Notes: a model not told the origin generated them from the sequence alone. A DNA stretch of 64,000 nucleotides from Streptomyces cyaneochromogenes (GCF_003963535.1 NZ_CP034539.1:7254001-7318000); one strand, 5' to 3'. Positions 25,624 through 35,411 are shown, counted from the stretch's first letter. Made by a program: numbers and translations.

Positions 25624-27051
25624 ATGGCCCCAAGCGCCATGAGTTCTGGCAATCACTGGACGAAGGCACTATCCGAAGCCCAGCCGGTCCCGTACTGGCT
25701 GGAAGACCCCGGCAAGCCCCACCCGGAGCCCGCTCTCACCACCGCCGAGACCTGCGACCTGCTGGTCGTCGGCGGCGGATACAGCGGACTGTGGACCGCG
25801 CTCATCGCCAAGGAGCGCGATCCGCAGCGGGACGTGGTGCTGCTCGAAGGCCGCGAGGTGGGCTGGGCCGCCTCGGGCCGCAACGGCGGCTTCTGCGCCG
25901 CCTCCCTCACCCACGGTCTGCCCAACGGGCTCGCCCGCTGGCCGGACGAGATCCACAAGCTCCAGGAGCTGGGCGTCCGCAACCTCGACGAGATCGAGAA
26001 GGCGGTCGCCCGCTACTCCCTGGACTGCGACTTCGAGCGCACCGGCGAGATCGACGTCGCCACCGAGACGTACCAGGCGTGGGAGCTGCGCGACTGGTAC
26101 GAGGAGCTGCGGGAGAAGGGCCTCGCCGAGGGCATCGAGTTCCTCGACGCCGACGCGGTGCGGGCACAGGTCGACTCACCGACCTTCCAGGCGGGCCTCT
26201 ACGACCGCCGGGGCGTCGCCATGGTCAACCCGGCCAAGCTGGCGTGGGGACTGAAGCGGGCATGCCTGGACCTCGGCGTCCGCGTCCACGAGCACACCCC
26301 CGCCCTCACCCTGAAGCCGTACGGCGCCGGCATGGCCGTGCGCACCCCCTACGGCCAGGTCCGCGCCCGCAAGGTCGCCCTCGGCACGAACATCTTCCCG
26401 AACCTGGTCAAGCGGGTCCGCGCCTACACGGTCCCGGTCTACGACTACGCCCTGATGACCGAGCCGCTCACCGAGGACCAGCTCACCTCGATCGGCTGGA
26501 AGAACCGCCAGGGCCTCGGCGACTCGGCGAACCAGTTCCACTACTTCCGCCTCTCCGCCGACAACCGCATCCTTTGGGGCGGCTACGACGCCATCTACCC
26601 GTACGGCGGCCGGGTCCGCGCCGAGTACGACGACCGCCCGGAGACGTACGCCAAGCTCGCCGGGCACTTCTTCACCTGCTTCCCGCAGCTGGAGGGCGTC
26701 CGCTTCACGCACGCGTGGGGCGGCGCGATCGACACCTGCTCTCGCTTCTCGGCGTTCTTCGGGACGGCCCATCAGGGCAAGGTGGCGTACGCGGCGGGCT
26801 TCACGGGACTCGGCGTCGGCGCGACCCGGTTCGGCGCGGACGTGATGCTGGACCTGCTGGCGGGGGAGCACACGGAACGGACCCAGCTGGAGATGGTCCG
26901 CAAGAAGCCCCTGCCCTTCCCGCCGGAGCCGTTCGCCTGGACCGGCATCGCGCTCACCAAGTGGTCGCTGGCCCGCGCGGACGCGCACGGGGGGCGGCGC
27001 AATCTGTGGCTGAGGACGATGGACAGGCTGGGCCTCGGGTTCGACAGCTGA
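25624..27051 (+). CDS. FAD-dependent amine oxidase, gamma-glutamylputrescine oxidase-like
   Basis: 475 residues, DAO/PuuB family. The FAD dinucleotide loop is CDLLVVGGGYSGLWTALIA near residue 40, with EGREVGWAASGRNGGFC after it and a C-terminal AYAAGFTGLGVGATRFGADVMLDLL. The family oxidises glutamylated or free amines to aldehydes with release of peroxide and ammonia. Its place at the end of the pot operon, with an aldehyde dehydrogenase at the front, points to polyamine breakdown by oxidation rather than transamination. GGGAGTTG precedes the ATG. Substrate is inferred. Confidence 0.88.
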   Translation: MAPSAMSSGNHWTKALSEAQPVPYWLEDPGKPHPEPALTTAETCDLLVVGGGYSGLWTALIAKERDPQRDVVLLEGREVGWAASGRNGGFCAASLTHGLPNGLARWPDEIHKLQELGVRNLDEIEKAVARYSLDCDFERTGEIDVATETYQAWELRDWYEELREKGLAEGIEFLDADAVRAQVDSPTFQAGLYDRRGVAMVNPAKLAWGLKRACLDLGVRVHEHTPALTLKPYGAGMAVRTPYGQVRARKVALGTNIFPNLVKRVRAYTVPVYDYALMTEPLTEDQLTSIGWKNRQGLGDSANQFHYFRLSADNRILWGGYDAIYPYGGRVRAEYDDRPETYAKLAGHFFTCFPQLEGVRFTHAWGGAIDTCSRFSAFFGTAHQGKVAYAAGFTGLGVGATRFGADVMLDLLAGEHTERTQLEMVRKKPLPFPPEPFAWTGIALTKWSLARADAHGGRRNLWLRTMDRLGLGFDS

Positions 27052-27164
27052 ATGTGACCCAGATCACTTCAGATTGGTGCAGTGAACCCGCGTAATGCCG
27101 CGGGGTGACCTCCCTCTCTTCCGTGACGCGACCGGCGTCCACGAAGGAAAGGGAGGTCGCCGTC

Positions 27165-27617
27165 ATGACAGCGCCGAAGCCGGCGGTCGAGTGGCTGACA
27201 TCCGTTGCTCCGAATCCCGAAGCCTGCCGCTGGGAGTGGGAGCGCAACCCCCTCGGGGTGGCGCTGCTGCCGGCAGGCAAGGCCTGGGACGTACTGATCC
27301 TGCCGGGCGAGCTCGGCTATCCGACCCTGGACGTCCTCACCCGCATCCTCGACCAACTCGGCCCGGTCCTGGTCGACTTCGGCGACTCGCGCATGGGCTT
27401 CTTCGTGCCGCCGGGCACGGCTGCCCGCTGGCTCGGCACCGGTATCCGTACGGCCGGTGCCGGCACCTGGATCGTCGTCCCGTACCCGGGCCGCGCCACC
27501 GGCGGCATCCGCTGGCTGGTCCCACCGGACGGCAGCGGCACCCTCACCGACCCGGCCCTCCTGGAGCTGGCCATGCATGAGGCGGCGGCGGGGCTGGCCA
27601 CGGAGGGGGAGGGGTAG
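27165..27617 (+). CDS. Hypothetical protein between oxidase and chitinase
   Basis: 150 residues from an ATG at 27165 after GGGAGG. It is soluble, with Trp and Gly-rich blocks (WDVLILPGELGYPTLDVLTRIL, GIRTAGAGTWIVVPYPG). The pattern of a short segment with cofactor-free hydrophobic strands slightly recalls the N-terminal part of phage-type bifunctional DNA primase-polymerase proteins, but no catalytic acids can be assigned. I do not recognise a definite family. Confidence 0.75.
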   Translation: MTAPKPAVEWLTSVAPNPEACRWEWERNPLGVALLPAGKAWDVLILPGELGYPTLDVLTRILDQLGPVLVDFGDSRMGFFVPPGTAARWLGTGIRTAGAGTWIVVPYPGRATGGIRWLVPPDGSGTLTDPALLELAMHEAAAGLATEGEG

Positions 27618-27648
27618 CCCGCGAAATTCCTGGTCCCCTTGGGGGGTC

Positions 27649-27675
27649 TTGACAGACAGATTGGTCTGGACCAAG
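27649..27675 (+). promoter_or_regulatory. Chitinase promoter with DasR-responsive palindrome
   Basis: TTGACA at 27649-27654 is a consensus -35. It is followed at once by ATTGGTCTGGACCAAG (27660-27675), an almost perfect palindrome matching the known DasR responsive element (ACTGGTCTAGACCACT). The operator sits between -35 and start, so DasR would block transcription until N-acetylglucosamine-derived signal releases it. The -10 is not obvious. Confidence 0.8.
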
Positions 27676-27721
27676 TTGTGGGCGGCTCCACCCTCCAATT
27701 CCCCCATGCCCGGAGGCACTT

Positions 27722-29515
27722 GTGGATCGCTTCAGACCCCTCGCCCTGCTCACCGCCGCGGCCCTGACCCTGTCCGGCCTCACCGCGCTCTCGTCGGCCG
27801 CCAGTGCGGCCGACGCGGACCTCGCCCGCAACGGCGGCTTCGAGGCGGGCCTCGACGGCTGGACCTGCACGGCGGGTACGACCGTGAACTCGCCCGTGCG
27901 AAGCGGCAGTTCCGCGCTGCAGGCGACCCCGGCCGGCGGCGACAACGCCCGGTGCGCGCAGACGGTGACCGTGAGACCGGACTCCCAGTACACGCTGTCC
28001 GGCCACGTCCGCGGTTCGTACGTCTATCTCGGCGCGAGCGGCACCGGCACCACCGACGTCTCCACCTGGACCCAGTCGGCCCCCACCTGGCAGCAGCTCA
28101 CGACGACCTTCCGCACCGGCCCCTCCACCACCCGCGTCACCCTCTACACCCACGGCTGGTACGGCACCGGTGCCTACTACGCCGACGACATCTCACTGGT
28201 CGGCCCCGCAGTGGACGCCGGTCAGCCGCCCGCGCCACCCACCGGCCTCAAGACGGGCGCGGTCACCTCGTCCAGCGTCGCCCTGTCCTGGACGTCGGTC
28301 CCGGGCGCGACCGGCTACGCCGTCCACCGCGACGGCTCCAAGATCCAGACGGTGACCGGCACTTCGGCGACGGTCGGCGGACTCTCGCCCTCCACGGCGT
28401 ACGCCTTCCAGGTCAGCGCGGTGAACGAGGCGGGCGAGTCCGCGAAGTCGGCCACCGTGACGGCCACGACCACCGCCCAGCCGGGCGGCGGGGACACGGA
28501 CCTCCCGGCGCACGCCCTGGTCGGCTACCTCCACGCGAGCTTCGCCAACGGCTCCGGCTACACCCGCCTGGCCGACGTCCCCGACAGCTGGGACGTCATC
28601 GACCTGGCCTTCGGCGAACCGACGTCGGTCACCTCCGGAGACGTCCGCTTCGACCGCTGCCCCGTCACCGAGTGCCCGAACGTCGAGAGCGACGCCGACT
28701 TCAAGGCGGCGATCAAGGCCAAGCAGGCGGCCGGCAAGAAGGTGCTGATCTCCATCGGCGGCCAGAACGGCCAGGTGCAGCTGACGACCGCGGCGGCGCG
28801 GGACACCTTCGTCACGTCGGTGTCGAAGATCATCGACGAGTACGGCCTCGACGGCCTGGACATCGACTTCGAGGGCCACTCGCTCTCCCTGAACGCCGAC
28901 GACACGGACTTCAAGAACCCGAGGACACCGGTGATCGTCAACCTCATCTCGGCCCTGAAGACCCTGAAGGCCAGGTACGGCGACGACTTCGTGCTGACGA
29001 TGGCCCCGGAGACCTTCTTCGTCCAGCTCGGCTACCAGTACTACGGCACCGGCCCGTGGGGCGGCCAGGACCCGAGGGCGGGGGCGTACCTCCCGGTCAT
29101 CCACGCCCTGCGCGACGACCTGACGCTGCTGCACGTCCAGGACTACAACTCGGGCCCGATCATGGGCCTGGACAACCAGTACCACTCCATGGGCGGCGCC
29201 GACTTCCACGTCGCCATGACCGACATGCTCCTGACCGGCTTCCCGGTCGCGGGCAACGCGAGCAACGTCTTCCAGCCGCTGCGCCCCGACCAGGTGGCCA
29301 TCGGCATGCCCGCCTCGACCAACGCGGGCAACGGCCACGTCCCCCCGGCCGAGGTCACCAAGGCCCTCGACTGCCTGACGAAGAAGACCAACTGCGGCTC
29401 GTACGCCACCCACGGCACCTGGCCCGCGCTGCGCGGCCTGATGACGTGGTCGATCAACTGGGACCGGTACGGCGGCTGGGAGTTCCAGCGGACGTTCGAC
29501 GGCTACTTCGGCTGA
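27722..29515 (+). CDS. Secreted GH18 chitinase with CBM and FnIII domain
   Basis: 597 residues. Signal peptide 1-30. A carbohydrate-binding beta-sandwich spans about 31-162 (NGGFEAGLDGWTC...) and a fibronectin III domain about 170-252. The GH18 barrel runs from 262 with SIGGQNG and the catalytic D377-x-x-D380-x-D382-x-E384. It hydrolyses chitin outside the cell. The GTG start follows GGAGG. From memory it corresponds to the bacterial-type chitinase at this locus in S. coelicolor. The stop region overlaps the convergent PAP2 gene by 62 bp. Confidence 0.95.
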   Translation: MDRFRPLALLTAAALTLSGLTALSSAASAADADLARNGGFEAGLDGWTCTAGTTVNSPVRSGSSALQATPAGGDNARCAQTVTVRPDSQYTLSGHVRGSYVYLGASGTGTTDVSTWTQSAPTWQQLTTTFRTGPSTTRVTLYTHGWYGTGAYYADDISLVGPAVDAGQPPAPPTGLKTGAVTSSSVALSWTSVPGATGYAVHRDGSKIQTVTGTSATVGGLSPSTAYAFQVSAVNEAGESAKSATVTATTTAQPGGGDTDLPAHALVGYLHASFANGSGYTRLADVPDSWDVIDLAFGEPTSVTSGDVRFDRCPVTECPNVESDADFKAAIKAKQAAGKKVLISIGGQNGQVQLTTAAARDTFVTSVSKIIDEYGLDGLDIDFEGHSLSLNADDTDFKNPRTPVIVNLISALKTLKARYGDDFVLTMAPETFFVQLGYQYYGTGPWGGQDPRAGAYLPVIHALRDDLTLLHVQDYNSGPIMGLDNQYHSMGGADFHVAMTDMLLTGFPVAGNASNVFQPLRPDQVAIGMPASTNAGNGHVPPAEVTKALDCLTKKTNCGSYATHGTWPALRGLMTWSINWDRYGGWEFQRTFDGYFG

Positions 29516-30317
29516 GGAAGAGCCACAACGAGACCAGGAGCACCGCGCCCAGGCACCAACTGGCCACGACGTCCAGTGGCCAGTGGTAGCCGCGCCGGAT
29601 CAGGCCGAGGCCGACGGCCGCGTTGACCACCACGCAGGCGATGACGAGCTCACGGCGCGCGTAGGCGCTGCGCAGCCAGGGGAGGAGGAGCAGGGTGGCG
29701 GCGCCGTAGGCGACGGCGGCCGTGGCGGTGTGCCCGGAGGGGTAGTAGCCGGTCCCAGGAGGAACGGCCGAAGTGCCCGGGCGGTCGGTGAGTTCCTTGA
29801 GGGGCACCACCAGGGCCGGGACCAGCGCCATCAGGACCGCCGCCGCGGTGGCCGGCAGCCACCACCGGTCTGTACCAGTGAGGCGGGCCCGGCGGGCGAC
29901 GTGGAGGAGGACCGCGGCGAGGACCGGGACCGCCACCTGGACGTTGCCGAGGTCGGCGAGGAACTCGGAGACGCCGTCCGGGCGGATCAGGGCTCGGGAG
30001 GCCCGCTCGTCCACACGCACAAGCGGCCCGTCCGCTTCGACCTGCCAGGTGATCAGGGCGAAGAGGAGGGCCGGAAGTCCGAGAAAGAGGAAGAGGGAGG
30101 TCGGCCGCCCCGGAACAGGGGGGGTGGTTCCGAGGCGGCCGTCCGGATCGGATGGTCGCGCGCCCCGGGGGGTTTGGGGCGGGCGACTGTCCGATCGGTG
30201 AGGAGATCCGGAGCCGGAGGCGCCGGTTGTGTGCGCGAGGGCACGACCAGGTCGAAGCTGGGGAGGCCTCGGCCCGATGTCACCCAGAGTCCCCTCTGGG
30301 CGGGGTGTATCTCTCAT
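29454..30317 (-). CDS. PAP2 family lipid phosphatase, integral membrane
   Basis: 287 residues. After a disordered, Pro-rich first 75 residues come about six helices. The three phosphatase motifs are visible: KELTDRPGT, YPSGHTATA and RRGYHWPLDVVAS. They match the K-x6-RP, PSGH and SR-x5-H-x3-D signatures, although the third motif has IRRGYH where SRxxxxxH is usual. It probably dephosphorylates undecaprenyl or phosphatidic lipids at the outer membrane face. The ATG at 30317 is the first convincing start, but the ribosome site is weak and the true N-terminus may be shorter. Confidence 0.85.
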   Translation of the reverse strand: MRDTPRPEGTLGDIGPRPPQLRPGRALAHTTGASGSGSPHRSDSRPPQTPRGARPSDPDGRLGTTPPVPGRPTSLFLFLGLPALLFALITWQVEADGPLVRVDERASRALIRPDGVSEFLADLGNVQVAVPVLAAVLLHVARRARLTGTDRWWLPATAAAVLMALVPALVVPLKELTDRPGTSAVPPGTGYYPSGHTATAAVAYGAATLLLLPWLRSAYARRELVIACVVVNAAVGLGLIRRGYHWPLDVVASWCLGAVLLVSLWLFLSRSSRRTSAGTPSRRTGPS

Positions 30318-30412
30318 CTGCTTAGAACCTACGACAGGGCGAGGGCGTAAGACAGGCGGAATCGCGTCCTGACATCCACCTCGCACACCTTCTTCACACG
30401 CTCTGACGGTAG

Positions 30413-30456
30413 CCGCCCCAGCCCCGGAACCGCGAGCGGTGCCGGGGCTGGGGCGG
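30413..30456 (-). terminator. Strong hairpin terminator after gabT
   Basis: CCGCCCCAGCCCCGG (30413-30427) and its exact complement CCGGGGCTGGGGCGG (30442-30456) form a perfect 15-bp stem with a 14-nt loop, 52 bp past the gabT stop and before the PAP2 gene. Confidence 0.75.
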
Positions 30457-30508
30457 ATGAGGTTCCCGGGCCGGGGACCCGTCGCTCACCAGTGGTTTTG
30501 GTGGGGTC

Positions 30509-31843
30509 TCAGATGCGGGCGAAGGCCTGCTCGATGATGTCGAGGCCCTCGTTGAGGAGGTCGTCGCCGATGACCAGCGGGGGCAGGAAGCGGAGCACGT
30601 TGCCGTAGGTGCCACAGGTCAGGACCAGCAGGCCCTCCTGGTGGCAGGCCTTGGCGAGCGCGCCGGTCGCCTCCGGGTTGGGCTCCTTGGTGGCGCGGTC
30701 CTTGACCAGCTCGATGGCGATCATGGCGCCACGGCCGCGGACGTCGCCGATGATGTCGAACTTCTCGGCCATTGCGGTGAGGCGGGCCTTCATGGTCGCC
30801 TCGATCGCCTTCGCCCTGGTGTTGAGGTCGAGCTCCTTCATCGTCTCGATGGAGCCGAGCGCACCGGCGCACGCGACCGGGTTGCCGCCGTACGTGCCGC
30901 CCAGGCCGCCCGCGTGGGCGGCGTCCATGATCTCGGCGCGGCCGGTCACGGCGGCGAGCGGGAGACCGCCGGCGATGCCCTTCGCGGTGGTGATCAGGTC
31001 GGGGACGATGCCCTCGTCCTCGCACGCGAACCACTGACCCGTACGGCAGAACCCGGACTGGATCTCGTCCGCGACGAACACGATGCCGTTGGCGGAGGCG
31101 AACTCGCGGATCGCCGGCAGGAAGCCCTTGGCCGGCTCGATGAAGCCGCCCTCGCCGAGCACCGGCTCGATGATGACCGCGGCGACGTTCTCGGCGCCGA
31201 CCTGCTTGCTGATCTGGTCGATGGCCTGCGCGGCGGCCTCGGGGCCCGCGTTCTCCGGGCCGGTCGGCCAGCGGTAGCCGTAGGCGACCGGCACGCGGTA
31301 GACCTCGGGCGCGAACGGGCCGAAGCCGTGCTTGTACGGCATGTTCTTCGCGGTCAGCGCCATCGTGAGGTTCGTACGGCCGTGGTAGCCGTGGTCGAAG
31401 ACGACGACGGCCTGGCGCTTGGTGTACGCACGGGCGATCTTGACGGCGTTCTCTACGGCCTCGGCGCCGGAGTTGAACAGCGCCGACTTCTTGGCGTGGT
31501 CGCCCGGCGTCAGCTCGGCCAGCGCCTCGGCGACGGCGACGTAGCCCTCGTAGGGCGTGACCATGAAACAGGTGTGGGTGAAGTCGGCGAGCTGGGCGGT
31601 GGCCCGGCGTACGACGGCCTCGGCCGATGCGCCGACGGACGTCACGGCGATGCCCGAACCGAAGTCGATGAGCCGGTTGCCGTCGACGTCCTCGATGATG
31701 CCGCCGCCCGCACGCGCGGTGAACACGGGCAGTACGGAGCCCACGCCCTGAGCGACGGCGGCGGTACGGCGGGCCTGCAGCTCCTGCGACTTCGGGCCGG
31801 GGATGGCGGTGACGACGCGGCGCTCCTGAGGAAGTGCGCTCAT
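30509..31843 (-). CDS. gabT: 4-aminobutyrate aminotransferase
   Basis: 444 residues, class III transaminase. Visible motifs are FNSGAEAVENAVKIAR (cofactor phosphate), FDHGYHGRTN, ADEIQSGFCRTGQWFA and the Schiff-base lysine in LITTAKGIAGGLPLAAV. The overall pattern matches GabT rather than the polyamine-type enzyme at 1470. It converts GABA and 2-oxoglutarate to succinate semialdehyde and glutamate. The ATG at 31843 is preceded by GGGAG. With the aldehyde dehydrogenases nearby and the one at 37345 it completes polyamine breakdown to succinate. Confidence 0.94.
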   Translation of the reverse strand: MSALPQERRVVTAIPGPKSQELQARRTAAVAQGVGSVLPVFTARAGGGIIEDVDGNRLIDFGSGIAVTSVGASAEAVVRRATAQLADFTHTCFMVTPYEGYVAVAEALAELTPGDHAKKSALFNSGAEAVENAVKIARAYTKRQAVVVFDHGYHGRTNLTMALTAKNMPYKHGFGPFAPEVYRVPVAYGYRWPTGPENAGPEAAAQAIDQISKQVGAENVAAVIIEPVLGEGGFIEPAKGFLPAIREFASANGIVFVADEIQSGFCRTGQWFACEDEGIVPDLITTAKGIAGGLPLAAVTGRAEIMDAAHAGGLGGTYGGNPVACAGALGSIETMKELDLNTRAKAIEATMKARLTAMAEKFDIIGDVRGRGAMIAIELVKDRATKEPNPEATGALAKACHQEGLLVLTCGTYGNVLRFLPPLVIGDDLLNEGLDIIEQAFARI

Positions 31844-31936
31844 GAGGGGCTCCCGGGGTTTTACGGACGTTTGTCTTCTCTTTTCTCGCAGGCTAGGGCC
31901 GTGAGCGGGGGGTGGGCATGCTCCATGTGGGCGTTG

Positions 31937-33049
31937 TCAGCGGCTGCGGTTGTCCGTCGTGGACATAGCGACGCCGATCGGTTCGGCGCCTCCGGGGACG
32001 GAGACGACGCAGGGGCCCTGCGCTGGGCCCGCGATCCACAGCCGGCTCGCCCGCTGGTCGACGTAGGCCCGGAACGGGCTGGGCGTCAGCGTGCGGCCGT
32101 CGACCTTGATCAGCTGCTGGTTGCCGCGGCTGCGGATCTCGCAGTCGACGCAGCGCCAGGGGTGCTCGGCCAGCCTCCGGGCCATGCGGCGGGTGGCGAC
32201 GATCACGAAGACGTGGACCGGGAGGAGCGTCACCTCGAACAGCGCGCCCAACACGACCAGCCCGATCAGGTCGTGGCCCTCGTCGGCGACGATCTCGGCG
32301 ATCTGGACCGCGAGCACCGCCGGCCAGACGAGGAGCAGTGCGGCGACCCGGTTGAACAGGCGGCGGCGCATCACGTGTGCCGTCGCCGGATGGGAGAGCG
32401 CGCTGCCGGCGGGGTCCGGAAGCGGGACGTCCGTCCGTTCGGGGCTGTCCGGCAGCAGTCCGTGGCGCAGATACCGGTGGCGCAGGCGGCGGGGTGCCTC
32501 CTGTGCGGTGCGGGAGGCGGCGATGACGACCTGGTCGTCGAGGAGGCCGCAGTACCAGAGCCGGGAGATCTGGGCCCTGCGGTCGGCGGGGGCGGAGCGC
32601 TCCATGCGCCGGCCCCACCACAGGGGTACCTTCATGATCAAGGGCAGACGGCGTCCGGGGGCGTCGGGGTCGGGGACCTCGAACCAGGCGTCGTTCACGT
32701 TCCGGGCCCTCGCGTGGCCCGAGAGGCCGTGCCGCGGGTTGTCCACGGTGCGCCAGGGGTGGGCGCGCAGGAGGCGGCGTACGCGCCAGGCGTTGGGGAG
32801 TTCGGCCAGCAGGTGGAGGGGCAGGCCGATGAGCGAGGCGAGGAAGAACGCCACGGTCGGCCAGACCACCCGCTCGCGCACCGCGACGGTGGTTCCGGAG
32901 TACCAGGTCCACCATGCGGCGCACACCCCGACGATCAGCAGGCTCCGCCCCGTCTGCCGCCACCAGGCCCGCCGAGTCGCCGCATCGTCCCAGGCGACGC
33001 CCGCAATGCCGGTCAAGTCCTTTTCGCCGAGGGGTAGTTGGTCCGTCAC
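31937..33049 (-). CDS. Hypothetical membrane protein
   Basis: 370 residues from a GTG at 33049 with GGAG just upstream. Hydrophobic segments lie at about 33-50 (SLLIVGVCAAWWTWYS), 62-82, 222-240 and 250-275, with large soluble parts between. Repeated AHPWRTVDNP and EHPWRCVDCEI segments suggest an internal duplication of a soluble domain. No family was recognised. It is divergent from the TraG-like ATPase gene, with a 173-bp shared promoter region. Confidence 0.78.
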   Translation of the reverse strand: MTDQLPLGEKDLTGIAGVAWDDAATRRAWWRQTGRSLLIVGVCAAWWTWYSGTTVAVRERVVWPTVAFFLASLIGLPLHLLAELPNAWRVRRLLRAHPWRTVDNPRHGLSGHARARNVNDAWFEVPDPDAPGRRLPLIMKVPLWWGRRMERSAPADRRAQISRLWYCGLLDDQVVIAASRTAQEAPRRLRHRYLRHGLLPDSPERTDVPLPDPAGSALSHPATAHVMRRRLFNRVAALLLVWPAVLAVQIAEIVADEGHDLIGLVVLGALFEVTLLPVHVFVIVATRRMARRLAEHPWRCVDCEIRSRGNQQLIKVDGRTLTPSPFRAYVDQRASRLWIAGPAQGPCVVSVPGGAEPIGVAMSTTDNRSR

Positions 33050-33222
33050 CGGGGAGTCTCCGTCTCCTGTTCCGCGCGTGGGAGGCAAGCCACGACGATA
33101 TCCGGAGCATCTCGGTCCGTTCCGTCGGCCGCGTAAGCGGTGAACTCCCCAGGAGAGGGCGTTAGATTGACTCGCTGATGGTGCATGCATCCGATGGAAC
33201 GGCTGGTCAGGGGGCAAGGGCG

Positions 33223-35328
33223 ATGGACAGCGACGGGACGCAGGACGCGCGGGGCACGCACGCGACGCCGGTGCCGCGTCCGGCGGTGCCGCCGGAGGTC
33301 CCCGCGGTGCCGCCGCGGCCGACGCGGGCACCGGACAGCTCCGCCTTCCTGACCTGGCTGCGGGCACCGCGACCGGAGGCGGCGCCGGGCGTGTGGCGGT
33401 TCGGGCATGTGCCCCGGCCGGACGAGGAACCGGAGCAGATTCCGGCGCGGCAGCTGCTGAGCGGAGCGCTGGTGGCGTTCCTCGTGGGCTGGCTCGTCTG
33501 GTCCCTGCTGTGGAACGGCTACCTCGGCGGCTGGTGGGTGCTGCCCGTCGAGCTCCTCGTCCCGGACTCCTGGCGCCGCAACGGCGACGCGGGAAACGTG
33601 ATCCTCTGGTACGGCTACTACGCCGTGATCATCCTCGGCATCCTGGTGGCCGTCGGCCGCCTGGGCCGCTGGGGCGAGGTCTGGCGCCGCTATGGCCCGC
33701 CCGCCTGGCGTCGCGCCGCCCCCGCGCCCGAGCGTCCGCCGGCCCCCGAGCAGGACCCCGCGTCCTGGCCCGCGCTGCGCGCCGCCGGAGCCGCCGACGC
33801 CGCCGAACGGCTCGCCGCCGACGCGCGGTCCGGAGTGATGCGCGACGTCGACTACGCCCGGATCACCCGCGCCTGGCAGGGCGTGCGCAGTGGACGGCAC
33901 GACCTCGCCACCTTCAGCGGTGCCGTGCTCAGGGAAGGCGCCGCCGCCTGCCTGCACCCGTCGGGCGAGCGCGACCTGCCCGCCCGGACCGCCCGCCACG
34001 ACCTGGTCACCGGTCAGGTGCGGCTCGGCACCACCGCCGAAGACCCGCGCAACCCCTACGCCTACCGTGGCGCCGGCCTCGGCCTCGGACCCGACCTGCT
34101 CGGCACCTCCCTGCTCGCCGTCGGCCCGGCCGGGTCCGGCAAGACGGGGACCGTGGTGCGACCGCTCGCCGAGTCACTGTGCCTGCACGCGCTGGCCGGG
34201 CGGGCCGCCGTGGTCGTGGTCGGCGCGGCGGGCGCGGGGCTCGGACCGGCGGACGCGTACGACGTCGTCGTACGGATCGGAAACCCGGACTCCGTCCACG
34301 ACCTGGACCTGTACGGCGGCACCGGCGACCCCGACGAGGCCGCGGCCGTGCTCGCCGAGGCGCTCGTCGGTGACCTCGCCGACGCGCATCCGGGCAGCGA
34401 CAGCCGGCGCTCCACGACCGTGCTGGCCCAGCTCCTCGGGCCGTTCCGGGCGGTGCACGACCGCTTCCCGTCCGTGCCGGAGCTGCGCCAGCTGCTGGAC
34501 GGCGCGCCCGGGGCGCTCGGCGTGCTGCGCACGGCTCTGGAGGGCTCCGGGCAGGAGTCGCTGCTGCGCGAACTGGACGCGCGCGAGCGGCAGTCGGGGC
34601 ACCCCGGTGATGTGTCGGCCGTGCTCGCGGACCGGCTGGCGCTGCTCGACCGGCCGGCGTTCGCGGGCTTCTTCGACACGTCCGGACAGTCGCGCCCCTT
34701 CTCGCTGAAGGCCCTCGACCACCCCGTCCGGGTCCGCATCGACCTGCCCGCGCGCGGGCACGCCGAGGCCTCGCGGATGCTGGCGCGGCTGGTGCTGGCC
34801 CAGTTCACGGCGAGTATCGCGGTACGGGAGGACCGCTCGCTGTTCGCCTGCCTGGTGCTGGACGACGCGACGGGGGTCGTGACGCCCGAGGCCGTCCGGG
34901 GCATCCAGCGGCTGCGGTCGGGCAACGCGGGCGCCGTCCTCACGCTGCGCACCCTGGACGACGTACCGAGGCCGCTGCGCGGACCGCTGCTGGGGTCGAC
35001 CGGGTGCCGGATGGCGCTGGCCGGGGTCACGCCGTGGGACGGGCAGGACTTCGCCGAGGTCTGGGGCAAGGAGTGGACCGAGGCGCGGGACGTCACCGAC
35101 CGGCAGATCATCGCGGAGACGCCGGCCGGGAAGGCGGTGCACGCGCTGCGGCGGGTGATCACCGGCAAGGCGCCGACCGCGCGGGCGGTGACCGTGCGCC
35201 AGGTCGAGCGGGAGCGGTGGTCGGCGTCCGAGCTGGCGCACGGGGTGCCGCCGGGGCACGCGGTGCTGTCGCTCACCAGCGTCCAGGGGGAGCACGCGCC
35301 GCCGTTGCTGGTGAACCTGCGGGGGTGA
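33223..35328 (+). CDS. Membrane-anchored FtsK/TraG-like ATP-binding protein
   Basis: 701 residues. The N-terminal 45 are Pro-rich, two hydrophobic segments lie at about 78-100 and 125-145, and the rest is a soluble P-loop domain with Walker A AVGPAGSGKTGTVVRP at about 308 and a Walker B-like FACLVLDDATG at about 543. Such proteins include VirD4/TraG and T7SS ATPases, but no further secretion or conjugation gene is nearby. The start is uncertain: an upstream ATG at 33178 lies just after a TAGATT -10 and would add 15 residues, possibly leaderless. A role in DNA or protein transport is unproven. Confidence 0.78.
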   Translation: MDSDGTQDARGTHATPVPRPAVPPEVPAVPPRPTRAPDSSAFLTWLRAPRPEAAPGVWRFGHVPRPDEEPEQIPARQLLSGALVAFLVGWLVWSLLWNGYLGGWWVLPVELLVPDSWRRNGDAGNVILWYGYYAVIILGILVAVGRLGRWGEVWRRYGPPAWRRAAPAPERPPAPEQDPASWPALRAAGAADAAERLAADARSGVMRDVDYARITRAWQGVRSGRHDLATFSGAVLREGAAACLHPSGERDLPARTARHDLVTGQVRLGTTAEDPRNPYAYRGAGLGLGPDLLGTSLLAVGPAGSGKTGTVVRPLAESLCLHALAGRAAVVVVGAAGAGLGPADAYDVVVRIGNPDSVHDLDLYGGTGDPDEAAAVLAEALVGDLADAHPGSDSRRSTTVLAQLLGPFRAVHDRFPSVPELRQLLDGAPGALGVLRTALEGSGQESLLRELDARERQSGHPGDVSAVLADRLALLDRPAFAGFFDTSGQSRPFSLKALDHPVRVRIDLPARGHAEASRMLARLVLAQFTASIAVREDRSLFACLVLDDATGVVTPEAVRGIQRLRSGNAGAVLTLRTLDDVPRPLRGPLLGSTGCRMALAGVTPWDGQDFAEVWGKEWTEARDVTDRQIIAETPAGKAVHALRRVITGKAPTARAVTVRQVERERWSASELAHGVPPGHAVLSLTSVQGEHAPPLLVNLRG

Positions 35329-35411
35329 CCTCGGTAAACGGGCGCGGGGCCACGCGGCGACCGTACGGTGAGGCAGAATCGGCACAGGTCGTTCATACAT
35401 GGCGGCTAAAA

